Assembly (NCBI RefSeq): GCF_000430765.1
Contig: NZ_KE387239.1
Coordinates: 179,372 to 243,371, forward strand
DNA: 64,000 nucleotides
Direction of reading: 5' to 3'
DNA from: Peribacillus kribbensis DSM 17871
Lineage (GTDB): Bacteria > Bacillota > Bacilli > Bacillales > DSM-1321
The notes under the pieces are model-generated. The model was not told the origin of the DNA. It worked only from the letters and a program-made list of their open reading frames with translations, and ran no database searches. Positions 33,895 through 42,238 of the stretch are shown here, piece by piece. Position numbers and translations under genes: made by a program. Position 1 is the stretch's first letter; each line of letters starts with the position of its first letter.

Positions 33895-34431
33895 ATGAAA
33901 AGTATATATGGTGCAGTAATCGCAGCCGTCCTGCTTACAGGATGCCAGGGTGCACAAGAGACCGGGAATAAGGCAGAAGAAGCAGGCAATAAGGTGAAGG
34001 AAGAATCTAAAAAAGCGGTGGATGAACTTGATAAAAAAACACAGCCCGCTCAGGATAAAGTGAAAAAAGAAGTTGAAAATGCCAACTTGGGCGAGAAAAG
34101 CAAAAAGGCAGTCGATTCTGTCAAAACGACAATGAATGACACCAAGAAAAAGGCCGAGAAAAAAATATTGGAAAAGGGCGAAAAGGCAACGGTCGACCAG
34201 GACGCTTTCCTTGCGTTATCTGAGGGAGAATACGACAAGCTTTATCAGTTCATTAAAATCAATGATTATGATGGAGTGTCTGATCAAATCAACAAGAATA
34301 AAGTAGTTGAATTGAAAAAAGGCAGTGAGGTAACCGTGCTCAGCAGAATGGCAGTCAGAATAGAGGTAGTGGATGAAAGCAGCAAGAAGAAAGGATATAT
34401 TCCCTCCACGTTGCTTACACCAAAGAAGTAA
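33895..34431 (+). CDS. lipoprotein with LEA-like charged helices
   Basis: A 178-residue predicted lipoprotein. The signal peptide is short with lipobox LLTGC, Cys17 being the acylation site. Residues ~22-95 are an Ala/Lys/Glu-rich helical stretch (EEAGNKVKEESKKAVDELDK) resembling apolipoprotein/LEA-type repeats. The C-terminal ~60 residues (GSEVTVLSRMAVRIEVVD, then KKGYIPSTLLTP) look like an SH3-type fold. It would be processed by Lgt, encoded at 6238. Function unknown; stress or envelope protection is a guess from composition. Confidence 0.75.
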   Translation: MKSIYGAVIAAVLLTGCQGAQETGNKAEEAGNKVKEESKKAVDELDKKTQPAQDKVKKEVENANLGEKSKKAVDSVKTTMNDTKKKAEKKILEKGEKATVDQDAFLALSEGEYDKLYQFIKINDYDGVSDQINKNKVVELKKGSEVTVLSRMAVRIEVVDESSKKKGYIPSTLLTPKK

Positions 34432-34458
34432 CCACAACATGATTCAGGAGGAAACAGA

Positions 34459-34551
34459 ATGCGGGAACTTCTATTGACTCTCTGTATTGGTGGAATTATT
34501 GGCTGGATTGCCCAGCTTGCTATTGGAAGAGAAGTGCGGGCAGGGACATGA
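34459..34551 (+). pseudogene. truncated GlsB/YeaQ/YmgE-family membrane protein
   Basis: A 30-residue frame behind AGGAGG reading GGIIGWIAQLAIGREV, the first helix of GlsB/YeaQ-type (transglycosylase-associated) proteins, which normally have ~80 residues and three helices. The frame stops at TGA right after the first conserved block, and decayed sequence follows. Probably a broken stress protein gene. Confidence 0.6.
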
Positions 34552-34554
34552 TAG

Positions 34555-34874
34555 CGTTCCTTTGAACCTGGAAAGCTGTTCAAAAAAATTGAAGAAGCTT
34601 GTAAGAAAGCCGAATTAAATTATATTCGTGACTTTATAACATATTTGATGATGAATTTAAACCTCATCCATTATCCAGAAAAGAATATGAAGAAAAGCCA
34701 TACAAGACTTTACTATATAAAAGAAAGTTTTTTGAATTTCAGAAGGAGTATCGTGTTGTAATTAAGAAGCCATGTTCTAATGATTTGATTTTACATCTAG
34801 GTAGAGATATAGGATATATTTGGGCACCATTGAAAAAGGAAGCTTACCGCTGGATATTCAATATAATACTGTAG
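34555..34874 (+). pseudogene. frameshifted gene of unknown family
   Basis: Two overlapping frames read as one protein. The first gives FEPGKLFKKIEEACKKAELN and YIRDFI; about 34640 the sense continues in another frame as FDDEFKPHPLSRKEYEEK, KRKFFEFQKEYRVVIKK and LILHLGRDIGYIW, ending at TAG 34872-34874. No start codon with ribosome site is seen. The composition is that of genuine protein, so this is a gene broken by a frameshift and lacking its 5' end. Family not recognised. Confidence 0.6.
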
Positions 34875-34901
34875 AAAAAACCAAAGAATAATCACAGCAA
34901 A

Positions 34902-34930
34902 AAGAGCTTACCTAATCGGTAGGCTCTTCT
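34902..34930. terminator. bidirectional terminator
   Basis: AAGAGCTTACC pairs with GGTAGGCTCTT (one mismatch at the loop side), with A-rich and T-rich flanks, between the decayed gene and the convergent DUF5659-like gene. Confidence 0.75.
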
Positions 34931-35106
34931 TTTATGTATGTATATCCTGTTAGCTCCGCAAGATCACGTTCAAGCTCCTCAGTGTGTCTAAAAACATAAA
35001 CAACATATTGAGGATTTCTTTCATTTGGCTTAGTTCGCAAGAATCTGTGTCCACGAGCAACCAACTTCTGAAACAAGCTGTATTTATAAATATTAACTTT
35101 GCTCAT
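34912..35106 (-). CDS. DUF5659-like small protein
   Basis: A 64-residue basic protein (MSKVNIYKYSLFQKLVARGH, then RNPQYVVYVFRHTEELERDL). This pattern of a short N-terminal strand, a Leu/Val-rich helix, 'NPKYxVYVF' and a final helix is that of DUF5659 proteins of phages and mobile elements. The start at 35106 has AGGGA upstream; the longer frame is unsupported. Its last codons enter the terminator. Function unknown. Confidence 0.6.
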   Translation of the reverse strand: MSKVNIYKYSLFQKLVARGHRFLRTKPNERNPQYVVYVFRHTEELERDLAELTGYTYIKEEPTD

Positions 35107-35153
35107 CAGACATTCCCTGAGGTCCGTATTCTTCCTTAACAGCACTATACGAA

Positions 35154-35366
35154 TTGGACGCTTTGGAGCGTTTTGCGTTAAAACTAGCAAACAACACTGG
35201 GAAAGCATTTAACGGGAGACTCGAGAAAAATGATTTTTCTAAAGTAGATGAAGATCATAATGCTATCTGGAGACTGCAGGATAGCAGTGTGGGGGAAGCC
35301 ACCGACATCATGTCACCGGAACAAGAAAAAGCGTTCATCGAGGAGCATTATGAAATTGAAGAATAA
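35154..35366 (+). CDS. hypothetical acidic protein, 70 residues (possible fragment)
   Basis: Frame from TTG at 35154: LERFALKLANNTGKAFNG, a middle acidic part, and IMSPEQEKAFIEEHYEIEE at the end. The composition is protein-like, but no Shine-Dalgarno precedes the TTG, and the region is full of gene remnants. It could be the C-terminal part of a larger lost gene. Family not recognised. Confidence 0.4.
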   Translation: MDALERFALKLANNTGKAFNGRLEKNDFSKVDEDHNAIWRLQDSSVGEATDIMSPEQEKAFIEEHYEIEE

Positions 35367-35465
35367 GCATCCTAACCTGCAAGGTTAAGGCTATTTATCC
35401 GTTTATTTTTCAGATGGGGTACTTAACCGATAAGGATCCTGGAAAAGAGAAATGAATAAAGAAAA

Positions 35466-35487
35466 GACGTATGCCTATTCATACGTC
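35466..35487 (-). terminator. terminator of the 35510 membrane-protein gene
   Basis: GACGTATG pairs with CATACGTC around CCTATT. On the minus strand it is followed by a T-rich run. Confidence 0.7.
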
Positions 35488-35509
35488 CGTTCTAGTGTCT
35501 ACATCCAGC

Positions 35510-36058
35510 TTATTTATTTGCCAGATAATCCAGCACCATCGCCTTTTGGAATTTTTCAAGATAGATGCCGATAAAAATGACAGCGATGAGGACTGGATAA
35601 AATTGATGGATGGTATCTGACATCTGTGCGCCGGTCCAATAGTTAGAAAGAAAAGATCCAGGGCTGCTAAGCAAGGCTTCAGCTGCTGCCAGCAGGTACA
35701 AGACCAGCCAAATGAATGTCAATGTGCTGGTGCCAAACAGAAAGGCTGCCGCAATCAGTCCAATTAAAAGGGCAATCCCAAGCACACACAAAGGCTGGTA
35801 AGGCAGACTCCTGACATGGATGGTTTCCAGAAGCAGCGGGGAAGTCAAAAGGCTTGCCAGGTACCAGGAGCTGATAAAATAAGCAAGGAATAATAGGGTC
35901 CTGCGGTTATCGTACTTTGTCTTCCATAGAAGTGCGGCAGATAGGATAATTGCGATGCTGTCGATCCAAATGCTGTGAAAGGCAATCAATAGAACGGCAG
36001 TCAACAGGCCAAAAAAGATATTCACTGAGTCCAGTATCCGTAATAGTTTTAAGAACAA
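35510..36058 (-). CDS. polytopic membrane protein, unknown
   Basis: A 182-residue protein with about six hydrophobic helices filling most of its length (for example FFGLLTAVLLIAFHSIW, LGIALLIGLIAAAFLFG, LIAVIFIGIYL). TTG at 36058 follows GGGAGG with 7-base spacing; the longer frame beginning at 36076 would contain this ribosome site. Single gene with its own terminator, transcribed against its neighbours. Family and function not recognised. Confidence 0.7.
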   Translation of the reverse strand: MFLKLLRILDSVNIFFGLLTAVLLIAFHSIWIDSIAIILSAALLWKTKYDNRRTLLFLAYFISSWYLASLLTSPLLLETIHVRSLPYQPLCVLGIALLIGLIAAAFLFGTSTLTFIWLVLYLLAAAEALLSSPGSFLSNYWTGAQMSDTIHQFYPVLIAVIFIGIYLEKFQKAMVLDYLANK

Positions 36059-36303
36059 GCTCGCTCCTCCCTTCAAGGCGGAAATCCTCTACTTAAAAAT
36101 TATCCTATTTCGTGCGGATGTAACCACATATTGAAAAAAATATCCTAAAGGGTCACTAGGAACAAAAAACATAATTGCGTCTTTTCATAAAGTAATTGAA
36201 AATTTCGCTTAAGAATTCCTGCTTGCCCTAATGGATACCATTGTGATGTTGACATTTTTATGGTACATTTAAAATATTGTTATTGTACTCAGGAGGGGAA
36301 CTT
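36059..36303. other. intergenic region upstream of secG
   Basis: Divergent promoter space between the minus-strand membrane-protein gene and secG. TTGACA at 36249-36254 with an AT-rich TAAAATAT region ~15-17 bases later is the likely secG promoter. No gene seen. Confidence 0.5.
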
Positions 36304-36537
36304 GTGCACACGTTATTGGTTACTCTATTGGTTATTGTTAGTATTGCACTTATTATCGTTGTCCTGCTTCAATCCGGTAAAAGCGCGGGGCTTTCAGGTG
36401 CGATCTCTGGCGGGGCTGAGCAGCTGTTCGGCAAGCAGAAGGCTAGAGGGATGGACTTGATTCTTCAGCGTATCACAATCGTACTGGCTGTATTATTCTT
36501 TGTACTTGCGATTTTGGTAAGTTACGTTGAGATTTAA
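36304..36537 (+). CDS. secG: preprotein translocase subunit SecG
   Basis: A 77-residue SecG with two membrane helices (residues ~2-22 and ~53-74) and the conserved cytoplasmic loop [20 protein letters not shown]. Part of the SecYEG channel. GTG at 36304 follows AGGAGGGG. The order secG-est-rnr-smpB-ssrA is the standard Bacillus arrangement, but a terminator separates secG from est. Confidence 0.96.
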   Translation: MHTLLVTLLVIVSIALIIVVLLQSGKSAGLSGAISGGAEQLFGKQKARGMDLILQRITIVLAVLFFVLAILVSYVEI

Positions 36538-36555
36538 TTGAATCCGTTTATGATA

Positions 36556-36578
36556 ACCCGGCATAACGCCGGGTTTTT
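36556..36578 (+). terminator. secG terminator
   Basis: ACCCGGC pairs with GCCGGGT around ATAAC, followed by TTTTT. Confidence 0.88.
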
Positions 36579-36742
36579 GCGTTGATAGGAATATCCGCCG
36601 GTCAATTCTTTGAAACAGATTTGAGCGTCCAAATCCATTATAATGGTGAGGAGCACAGCCTGGTTCAGGGGCTAAGCGGATTCATGATTCTTCACATTCA
36701 TGAAACAATAACATTGATGTCAGCAAAGAAGGAGTCGTATCT

Positions 36743-37489
36743 ATGAGAATAAAGATGCCGCAGCCTTTCACCTTTGAAGGAGGAAAGAGGGCTGTCCTGC
36801 TTTTACACGGTTTTACAGGGAATTCAGCGGATGTAAGAATGCTGGGGAGGTACCTTGAGAAGAGGGGCTATACCTGCCATGCTCCTCAATATAAAGGACA
36901 TGGTGTGCCGCCTGAGGAATTGGTCCATACAGGTCCCAGGGACTGGTGGAAGGATGTCCTGATGGCCTATGATTATTTGAAAAATAAAGGACATGAAGAA
37001 ATAGCAGTTGTTGGTTTATCTCTTGGCGGGGTATTTTCTCTGAAATTAGGTTACACTGTACCTATAAAGGGTATCGTACCAATGTGTGCACCCATGTATA
37101 TAAAAAGTGAAGATGTCATGTACAAGGGCGTCCTGGAGTATGCCAGAGAGTTTAAACGGAGAGAAGGAAAACCTGCTGAAGAAGTGGAAAAAGAAATGGA
37201 AGCGTTCAGCAGGACTCCGATGGATACTTTACAAGCGCTTCAGGAGCTGATTGGGGATGTCCGCAATCATGTGGATATGATCTATGCGCCTCTGTTCGTA
37301 GTGCAGGCCCGCCATGATCATATGATCAATACAGACAGTGCGAATATCATCTATAATGAAGCGGAATCTACTGATAAACGAATAAAGTGGTATGAAGAAT
37401 CCGGGCATGTGATTACGCTGGATAAAGAAAAGGAACAGCTGCACGAGGATGTTCTGTCCTTTTTGGAAAGCCTGGATTGGAATGACTAA
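36743..37489 (+). CDS. est: carboxylesterase
   Basis: A 248-residue alpha/beta hydrolase of the Geobacillus Est30/B. subtilis YvaK type. Oxyanion LLHGFTGN, nucleophile elbow GLSLGG with Ser93, Asp192 (QARHDHM) and His222 (ESGHVI) form the triad. The family hydrolyses short-chain esters; the cellular substrate is unknown. It precedes rnr by 27 bases and is probably co-transcribed. Confidence 0.93.
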   Translation: MRIKMPQPFTFEGGKRAVLLLHGFTGNSADVRMLGRYLEKRGYTCHAPQYKGHGVPPEELVHTGPRDWWKDVLMAYDYLKNKGHEEIAVVGLSLGGVFSLKLGYTVPIKGIVPMCAPMYIKSEDVMYKGVLEYAREFKRREGKPAEEVEKEMEAFSRTPMDTLQALQELIGDVRNHVDMIYAPLFVVQARHDHMINTDSANIIYNEAESTDKRIKWYEESGHVITLDKEKEQLHEDVLSFLESLDWND

Positions 37490-37516
37490 ACGTTACCCGG
37501 CATAGGAGGGGTTTTA

Positions 37517-39886
37517 ATGGACGAAAATATCCAGCAGCACGTAGACCGGCTGCTAGAATATATGAAAGAGAGCAGCTATAAGCCGCTGACCGTCCAAGAG
37601 CTTGAAGAGGCTTTTGGCATTCATGATTCTTCGGAATTCAAGGACTTTGTAAAAGCTCTGGTTCACATGGAGGAAAAGGGCCTGGTGGTCAGGACCCGCA
37701 ATAATCGGTACGGCCTGCCGGAGAAAATGAATCTTGTGCGCGGGAAATTGACCGGTCATGCAAAGGGATTCGCCTTTGTGGTGCCGGATGAGCCGGGCAT
37801 GGATGATATCTTTATTCCCCCAAGCGAAACGAAGAACGCTATGCACGGGGATATTGTACTTGCCCGTGTTTCAGAGGAAAAGTCAGGAGCGCGCCGGGAA
37901 GGCACAATTGAAAAGATTATTGAACGCGGAATTCACCATACGGTGGGTACATATACGGAGAGTAAAAATTTTGGGTTTGTCATTGCGGATGATAAGAAGA
38001 TCGCAAATGATATTTTTATTCCAAAAGGTGCTTCAAAGGGTGCGGTGGAAGGCCATAAGGTAGTGGTCAAGCTTACATCCTATCCTGAAGGAGGAATGAG
38101 CGCCGAAGGAGAAGTCATTGAAATTCTCGGTCATAAAAATGACCCGGGTGTGGATATTTTATCTGTCATCCATAAGCATGGAATCATTGTTCCGTTCCCT
38201 GAAGAGGTCATCCAGCAGGCCAACGCTGTACCGGACGAAATCGATGAAAGTGAAATCAGCGGCCGCCGGGATCTCCGCGGCGAGATGATCGTCACAATCG
38301 ATGGCGCGGATGCAAAGGATCTGGATGATGCGGTTACAGTTACCAAGTTGGAAAACGGCAACTACAAGCTGGGCGTCCATATTGCGGATGTTAGCCACTA
38401 TGTAAAGGAAGGCTCCCCAATTGATGTGGAAGCGGCTGACCGAGCGACGAGCGTATATCTCGTGGACCGGGTTATTCCGATGATTCCACATAGACTCTCA
38501 AACGGCATCTGCTCACTGAATCCGAAGGTCAACCGCTTTACACTTTCCTGTGATATGGAGATCAATGAGAACGGGGAAGTCGTGAAGCATGAAATTTTTC
38601 AGAGCGTGATTAAGACGACTGAACGAATGACTTATTCAGATGTTAACAAAATCCTTGTGGATAAGGATGAGGAGCTTCGTTCCCGGTATGAGCCGCTCGT
38701 TCCTATGTTTGAAAACATGGAGGACCTGGCCCAGATTCTCCGTACAAAACGAATGACGCGCGGAGCCATCGACTTTGATTTTAAAGAAGCGAAGGTTTTG
38801 GTGGATGAAGAAGGCCAGCCGACCGAAGTGGTGCTGCGAGAACGGTCCGTCGCTGAAAAGCTGATTGAAGAATTCATGCTTGCGGCCAATGAAACAGTCG
38901 CCGAGCATTTTCACTGGATGGATGTACCTTTTATCTACCGGATCCACGAAGATCCTAAAGAAGACAAGCTGAGAAGATTCTTTGATTTTATCACCAATTT
39001 TGGCTATATCGTTAAGGGAAGCGCCAACTCCGTCCATCCACGCGCTCTGCAGGAGATCATTGAGGCAGTGGAAGGCAAGCCGGAGGAAATGGTTATATCC
39101 ACGGTGATGCTGAGATCCATGCAGCAGGCCAAGTACGATCCGGAAAGCCTTGGACACTTTGGGTTATCTACAGAGTTTTATACACATTTCACTTCTCCAA
39201 TCCGCCGATATCCAGACTTAATTGTCCACAGATTGATCAGGACGTATTTGATCGAAGGAAAATTAGATGGAGAAACCAGGGCGAAATGGGGAGCCCTTCT
39301 GCCGGATATTGCAAAGCATTCTTCTGAGCGGGAGCGGCGCGCGGTTGACGCTGAGCGCGAAACGGATGATCTTAAAAAGGCAGAGTATATGCTTGATAAG
39401 ATTGGCGAGGAATACGACGGGATCATCAGTTCGGTTACAAGCTTCGGAATGTTTGTTGAGCTTTCGAATACCATTGAAGGACTTGTTCATGTCAGCGTGA
39501 TGAACGATGATTATTACCGCTACGATGAAAGGCATCTTGCCATGATCGGGGAACGTACAGGCAAGGTCTTCAGAATCGGGGATGAAATCACCATAAAGGT
39601 CTCCAATGTGAATAAAGATGAGCGGGCGATCGATTTCGAAATCGTCGGGATGAAAAATAACCGCCAGAATGAATCAGGGGAAAAAAGAGTATTCAAAACC
39701 GGCGGAGGCCGCGGCGGTAGGAATGGTTCTGTCTCAGAGGGCAGGGGACAGTCAAGAGCAAGGAGAGGCGGAAGCAGCAGCTCTGGCAATGCCAGCTCAG
39801 GAACCTCTGAGCGGAAACCGCGCCGCAAGAAGAAGTTTTTTGAAAATGCACCTGCCAACAAGAGGAAAAAGAAGAAGCGGAGATAA
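37517..39886 (+). CDS. rnr: ribonuclease R
   Basis: A 789-residue processive 3'-5' exoribonuclease. Order: N-terminal helix-turn-helix (~1-75), two cold-shock OB domains (~80-230), the RNB catalytic domain with metal-binding Asp cluster [12 protein letters not shown] (~267), [23 protein letters not shown] (two parts) near 555, an S1 domain (~635-715), and a Gly/Arg/Lys-rich tail. It degrades structured RNA and helps turn over tmRNA-associated mRNA; smpB and ssrA follow directly. Confidence 0.97.
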   Translation: MDENIQQHVDRLLEYMKESSYKPLTVQELEEAFGIHDSSEFKDFVKALVHMEEKGLVVRTRNNRYGLPEKMNLVRGKLTGHAKGFAFVVPDEPGMDDIFIPPSETKNAMHGDIVLARVSEEKSGARREGTIEKIIERGIHHTVGTYTESKNFGFVIADDKKIANDIFIPKGASKGAVEGHKVVVKLTSYPEGGMSAEGEVIEILGHKNDPGVDILSVIHKHGIIVPFPEEVIQQANAVPDEIDESEISGRRDLRGEMIVTIDGADAKDLDDAVTVTKLENGNYKLGVHIADVSHYVKEGSPIDVEAADRATSVYLVDRVIPMIPHRLSNGICSLNPKVNRFTLSCDMEINENGEVVKHEIFQSVIKTTERMTYSDVNKILVDKDEELRSRYEPLVPMFENMEDLAQILRTKRMTRGAIDFDFKEAKVLVDEEGQPTEVVLRERSVAEKLIEEFMLAANETVAEHFHWMDVPFIYRIHEDPKEDKLRRFFDFITNFGYIVKGSANSVHPRALQEIIEAVEGKPEEMVISTVMLRSMQQAKYDPESLGHFGLSTEFYTHFTSPIRRYPDLIVHRLIRTYLIEGKLDGETRAKWGALLPDIAKHSSERERRAVDAERETDDLKKAEYMLDKIGEEYDGIISSVTSFGMFVELSNTIEGLVHVSVMNDDYYRYDERHLAMIGERTGKVFRIGDEITIKVSNVNKDERAIDFEIVGMKNNRQNESGEKRVFKTGGGRGGRNGSVSEGRGQSRARRGGSSSSGNASSGTSERKPRRKKKFFENAPANKRKKKKRR

Positions 39887-39895
39887 TCCAAAACC

Positions 39896-39927
39896 GGAAA
39901 AAGAGCCTCCACACAGGCTCTTTTTCC
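39896..39927 (+). terminator. rnr terminator
   Basis: GGAAAAAGAGCCT pairs with AGGCTCTTTTTCC around a short loop. Confidence 0.9.
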
Positions 39928-40015
39928 TTCCTGCCCTCCATTTGAACTAGGACAGGTATTTTGGTACAATATTTGGACAGTTAGAGAGAATGTTTTACAG
40001 AGGAGAGCGGAAACT

Positions 40016-40483
40016 ATGCCTAAGGGATCTGGAAAAGTCATCACCAATAATAAAAAGGCGTATCATGATTTTTTTATAGAAGAGACGTATGAATCGGGCA
40101 TTGTCCTGCAGGGAACAGAAATCAAAGCAATCAGGGCCGGCAGGGTCAATCTTAAGGATTCCTATGCGAGGATCCAAAACGGGGAAATGTACTTATACAG
40201 TATGCATATCAGCCCCTATGAACAGGGAAACCGGTACAATCATGACCCGGAGCGTCCGCGGAAGCTTCTTCTTCATAAAAAGGAAATCAATAAACTGATC
40301 GGCGACACAAAAGAACAGGGCTATACCCTCGTGCCATTGAAGGTCTATTTGAAGAATGGATATGCCAAGGTTTTAATTGGACTCGGCAAGGGTAAAAAGA
40401 ATTATGACAAGCGCGAGGACCTTAAAAAGAAAGAAGCTAAGCGTGAAATCGAGCGTGCATTCCGCGAACGCCAAAAGATGTAA
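40016..40483 (+). CDS. smpB: SsrA-binding protein
   Basis: A 155-residue OB-fold protein that delivers tmRNA to stalled ribosomes. [19 protein letters not shown] at the N-terminus, [20 protein letters not shown] [15 protein letters not shown], and the basic C-terminal tail ([14 protein letters not shown]) are typical. The ATG follows GAGGAGAG. Its RNA partner ssrA begins 113 bases downstream. Confidence 0.97.
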   Translation: MPKGSGKVITNNKKAYHDFFIEETYESGIVLQGTEIKAIRAGRVNLKDSYARIQNGEMYLYSMHISPYEQGNRYNHDPERPRKLLLHKKEINKLIGDTKEQGYTLVPLKVYLKNGYAKVLIGLGKGKKNYDKREDLKKKEAKREIERAFRERQKM

Positions 40484-40546
40484 GGGGCGGGAAGGTAGCA
40501 TCTTTATCGCAAGTATGCTATAATCTATATGTAGCTTGAATAACAA

Positions 40547-40575
40547 TTGAATAAGCAATGAAGCTTAATTATTCT
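40547..40575 (+). promoter_or_regulatory. candidate ssrA promoter
   Basis: TTGAAT (40547-40552) and TATTCT (40570-40575) spaced 17 bases. Transcription would begin near 40582 and give a short 5' leader removed by RNase P at 40597. Confidence 0.55.
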
Positions 40576-40596
40576 CGTACGTCATCTTCTTATAAT

Positions 40597-40958
40597 GGGG
40601 ACGCTACGGATTCGACAGGGGTAGTTTGAGCTTAAGTTGCGAGTCGAGGGGATCGGCCTCGTTAAAACGTCAAAGCCTATAACTGGCAAACAACAAAACT
40701 CTTTCGCTTTAGCTGCTTAATAACAGTTTAGAGCGGTTCGCCCCTCCATCGCCTGTGTGGTAGGACAGCGGACTCAACTTTAGCAGGCTACGCCGGATTC
40801 CACCGTCTGAGGATGAAGGAAGAGAACAACCAGACTAGCTGCCCGGACGCGTGTCGATACGCATAAGGAGCAGCGAAACGCTAATATGTCGACTACACTC
40901 GTAGATGCTTAAGTGGCGATATCTTTGGACGTGGGTTCGACTCCCACCGTCTCCACCA
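40597..40958 (+). ncRNA. ssrA: transfer-messenger RNA
   Basis: 362 bases with the tRNA-like ends GGGGACG... and ...CCGTCTCCACCA (CCA encoded), D-loop-like CTACGGATTCGACAGG, and TTCGACTCCCACC T-arm. The tag frame at 40685-40720 reads GKQQNSFALAA and stop, after the resume site. This is shorter than the B. subtilis tag GKTNSFNQNVALAA but keeps the ALAA degron for ClpXP. Confidence 0.97.
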
Positions 40959-40997
40959 TACATATTGTAGGGTGGATTTTTTAATTTCATAACACGT

Positions 40998-41032
40998 AAA
41001 GCATAAATTTTCCGTTGATTTATGCTTTTTTA
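40998..41032 (+). terminator. ssrA terminator
   Basis: AAAGCATAAAT pairs with ATTTATGCTTT around TTTCCGTTG, followed by T residues. Confidence 0.88.
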
Positions 41033-41173
41033 TTTTTAAATTCCAAAGTAAGAGGCGGCGAAAATAAGGGTTCTTACCCAACGCAGCCGGAATCCCTCCT
41101 TCAATATCACGTTAATAATATACATAAAAAAGACACATACTAGTTGTATTAAATACTGGTAGAGGTGCTTGTA

Positions 41174-41992
41174 TTGCTGCGAATCGTTTATCAGATGCTC
41201 CTTGTTGTCCTCTGTTCTGCGCTGTTTGGTTTCTCCAATAACAATTTTTTGATTCCGCATCAGCTGGCATCCGGCGGTGTCACCGGAATAGCATTTATCA
41301 TCCACCACCTTTTGCAGGTGAACACTGGATTGATTGTTTTGCTTATTAATATCCCGCTGTTTGTGCTGGGCATTGTCTATATCGGAAAAAGATTCATTCT
41401 TTTTACTATCATATCGGTTGTCGTTTTATCTTATAGTCTTAAAGTAATCCCCATTCATGCCGTAAGCGATGATCTTCTTCTTTCATCCATAATCGGCGGT
41501 GCCCTTAACGGCATAGCGATCGGGCTGGTCATCCGGACTGGAGGATCGACAGGGGGAGTGGATATCATCAGTTTGATTCTGTCCCAAAAGAGAAATATGC
41601 AGGTAGGATTTTTGGGAGGGGTGATAAATTTAATCATAGTCGGGACTTCTGGATTTATATTTGGCTGGAATATTACTTTGTATACAGTGATCGCCATTTA
41701 TGTATCAGGCCGTGCGGTTGATATGGTATACACAACTCAAAATAAGCTCACACTGAGAATAGTCTCAGATAAAGGGGATGAATTAATCAAAGCCCTCATT
41801 CTGCTTCATTCTAGGGGGATTACCGTCCATGATGCCGAAGGGGCTTACGAGCATAAACCGAAAAAAGTCCTTACGACAGTCATTACTAGATTTGAGCTGA
41901 ATGAAACAAAGCATGCCATCCGGAAGACGGATCCGCATGCCTTCGTGAATATCACACAGACCCTTGAAGTGATGGGAAGGTTTCGAAAATGA
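41174..41992 (+). CDS. YitT family membrane protein (DUF161/DUF2179)
   Basis: A 272-residue protein with about five to six membrane helices in the first ~190 residues (GFSNNNFLIPHQLASGGVTG, and GLVIRTGGSTGGVDIISLI near 130) and a soluble C-terminal DUF2179 domain (~195-272, VLTTVITRFELNETKHAI). TTG at 41174 is chosen by spacing from GAGGTG. The family is widespread and multi-copy in Bacillus; function unknown, transport suspected. It stands alone behind the ssrA terminator. Confidence 0.85.
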   Translation: MLRIVYQMLLVVLCSALFGFSNNNFLIPHQLASGGVTGIAFIIHHLLQVNTGLIVLLINIPLFVLGIVYIGKRFILFTIISVVVLSYSLKVIPIHAVSDDLLLSSIIGGALNGIAIGLVIRTGGSTGGVDIISLILSQKRNMQVGFLGGVINLIIVGTSGFIFGWNITLYTVIAIYVSGRAVDMVYTTQNKLTLRIVSDKGDELIKALILLHSRGITVHDAEGAYEHKPKKVLTTVITRFELNETKHAIRKTDPHAFVNITQTLEVMGRFRK

Positions 41993-42060
41993 AAAAAATT
42001 GGGGTTTTTTAAGTTTTACATAAGGAAACATCCGGGTAATTAGTTGGTGAAGCAATTAAT

Positions 42061-42091
42061 TTGACAGACTATGCCATGATTTTTATATAAT
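42061..42091 (+). promoter_or_regulatory. promoter of the MFS transporter gene
   Basis: TTGACA at 42061-42066 and TATATAAT at 42084-42091 (17 to 19 bases apart depending on the hexamer). About 150 bases of leader follow before the gene, without an obvious riboswitch. Confidence 0.6.
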
Positions 42092-42238
42092 AGGAAGAAT
42101 TGAAAAAAACAGGGTTTCAGAGTTATTTCTAGTTTAGTTTTTGTACCTGCGTAATGATCCTGATTATAAAGGAACCATCTAGTAAGGTTTACTATTGCTA
42201 CAAATAATCATCAAGACCTGGTACAGGAGGGAAATCGT

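Noticed and set aside
40591..40596. TATAAT directly before the tmRNA as its promoter -10
   Set aside because: It ends at the mature 5' base, whereas transcription starts ~7 bases after a -10. The upstream TTGAAT-17-TATTCT pair fits better.
40940..41040. Integration of a mobile element at the tmRNA 3' end
   Set aside because: The 3' end is followed directly by its terminator and ordinary genes; no integrase and no second copy of the tmRNA end were seen.
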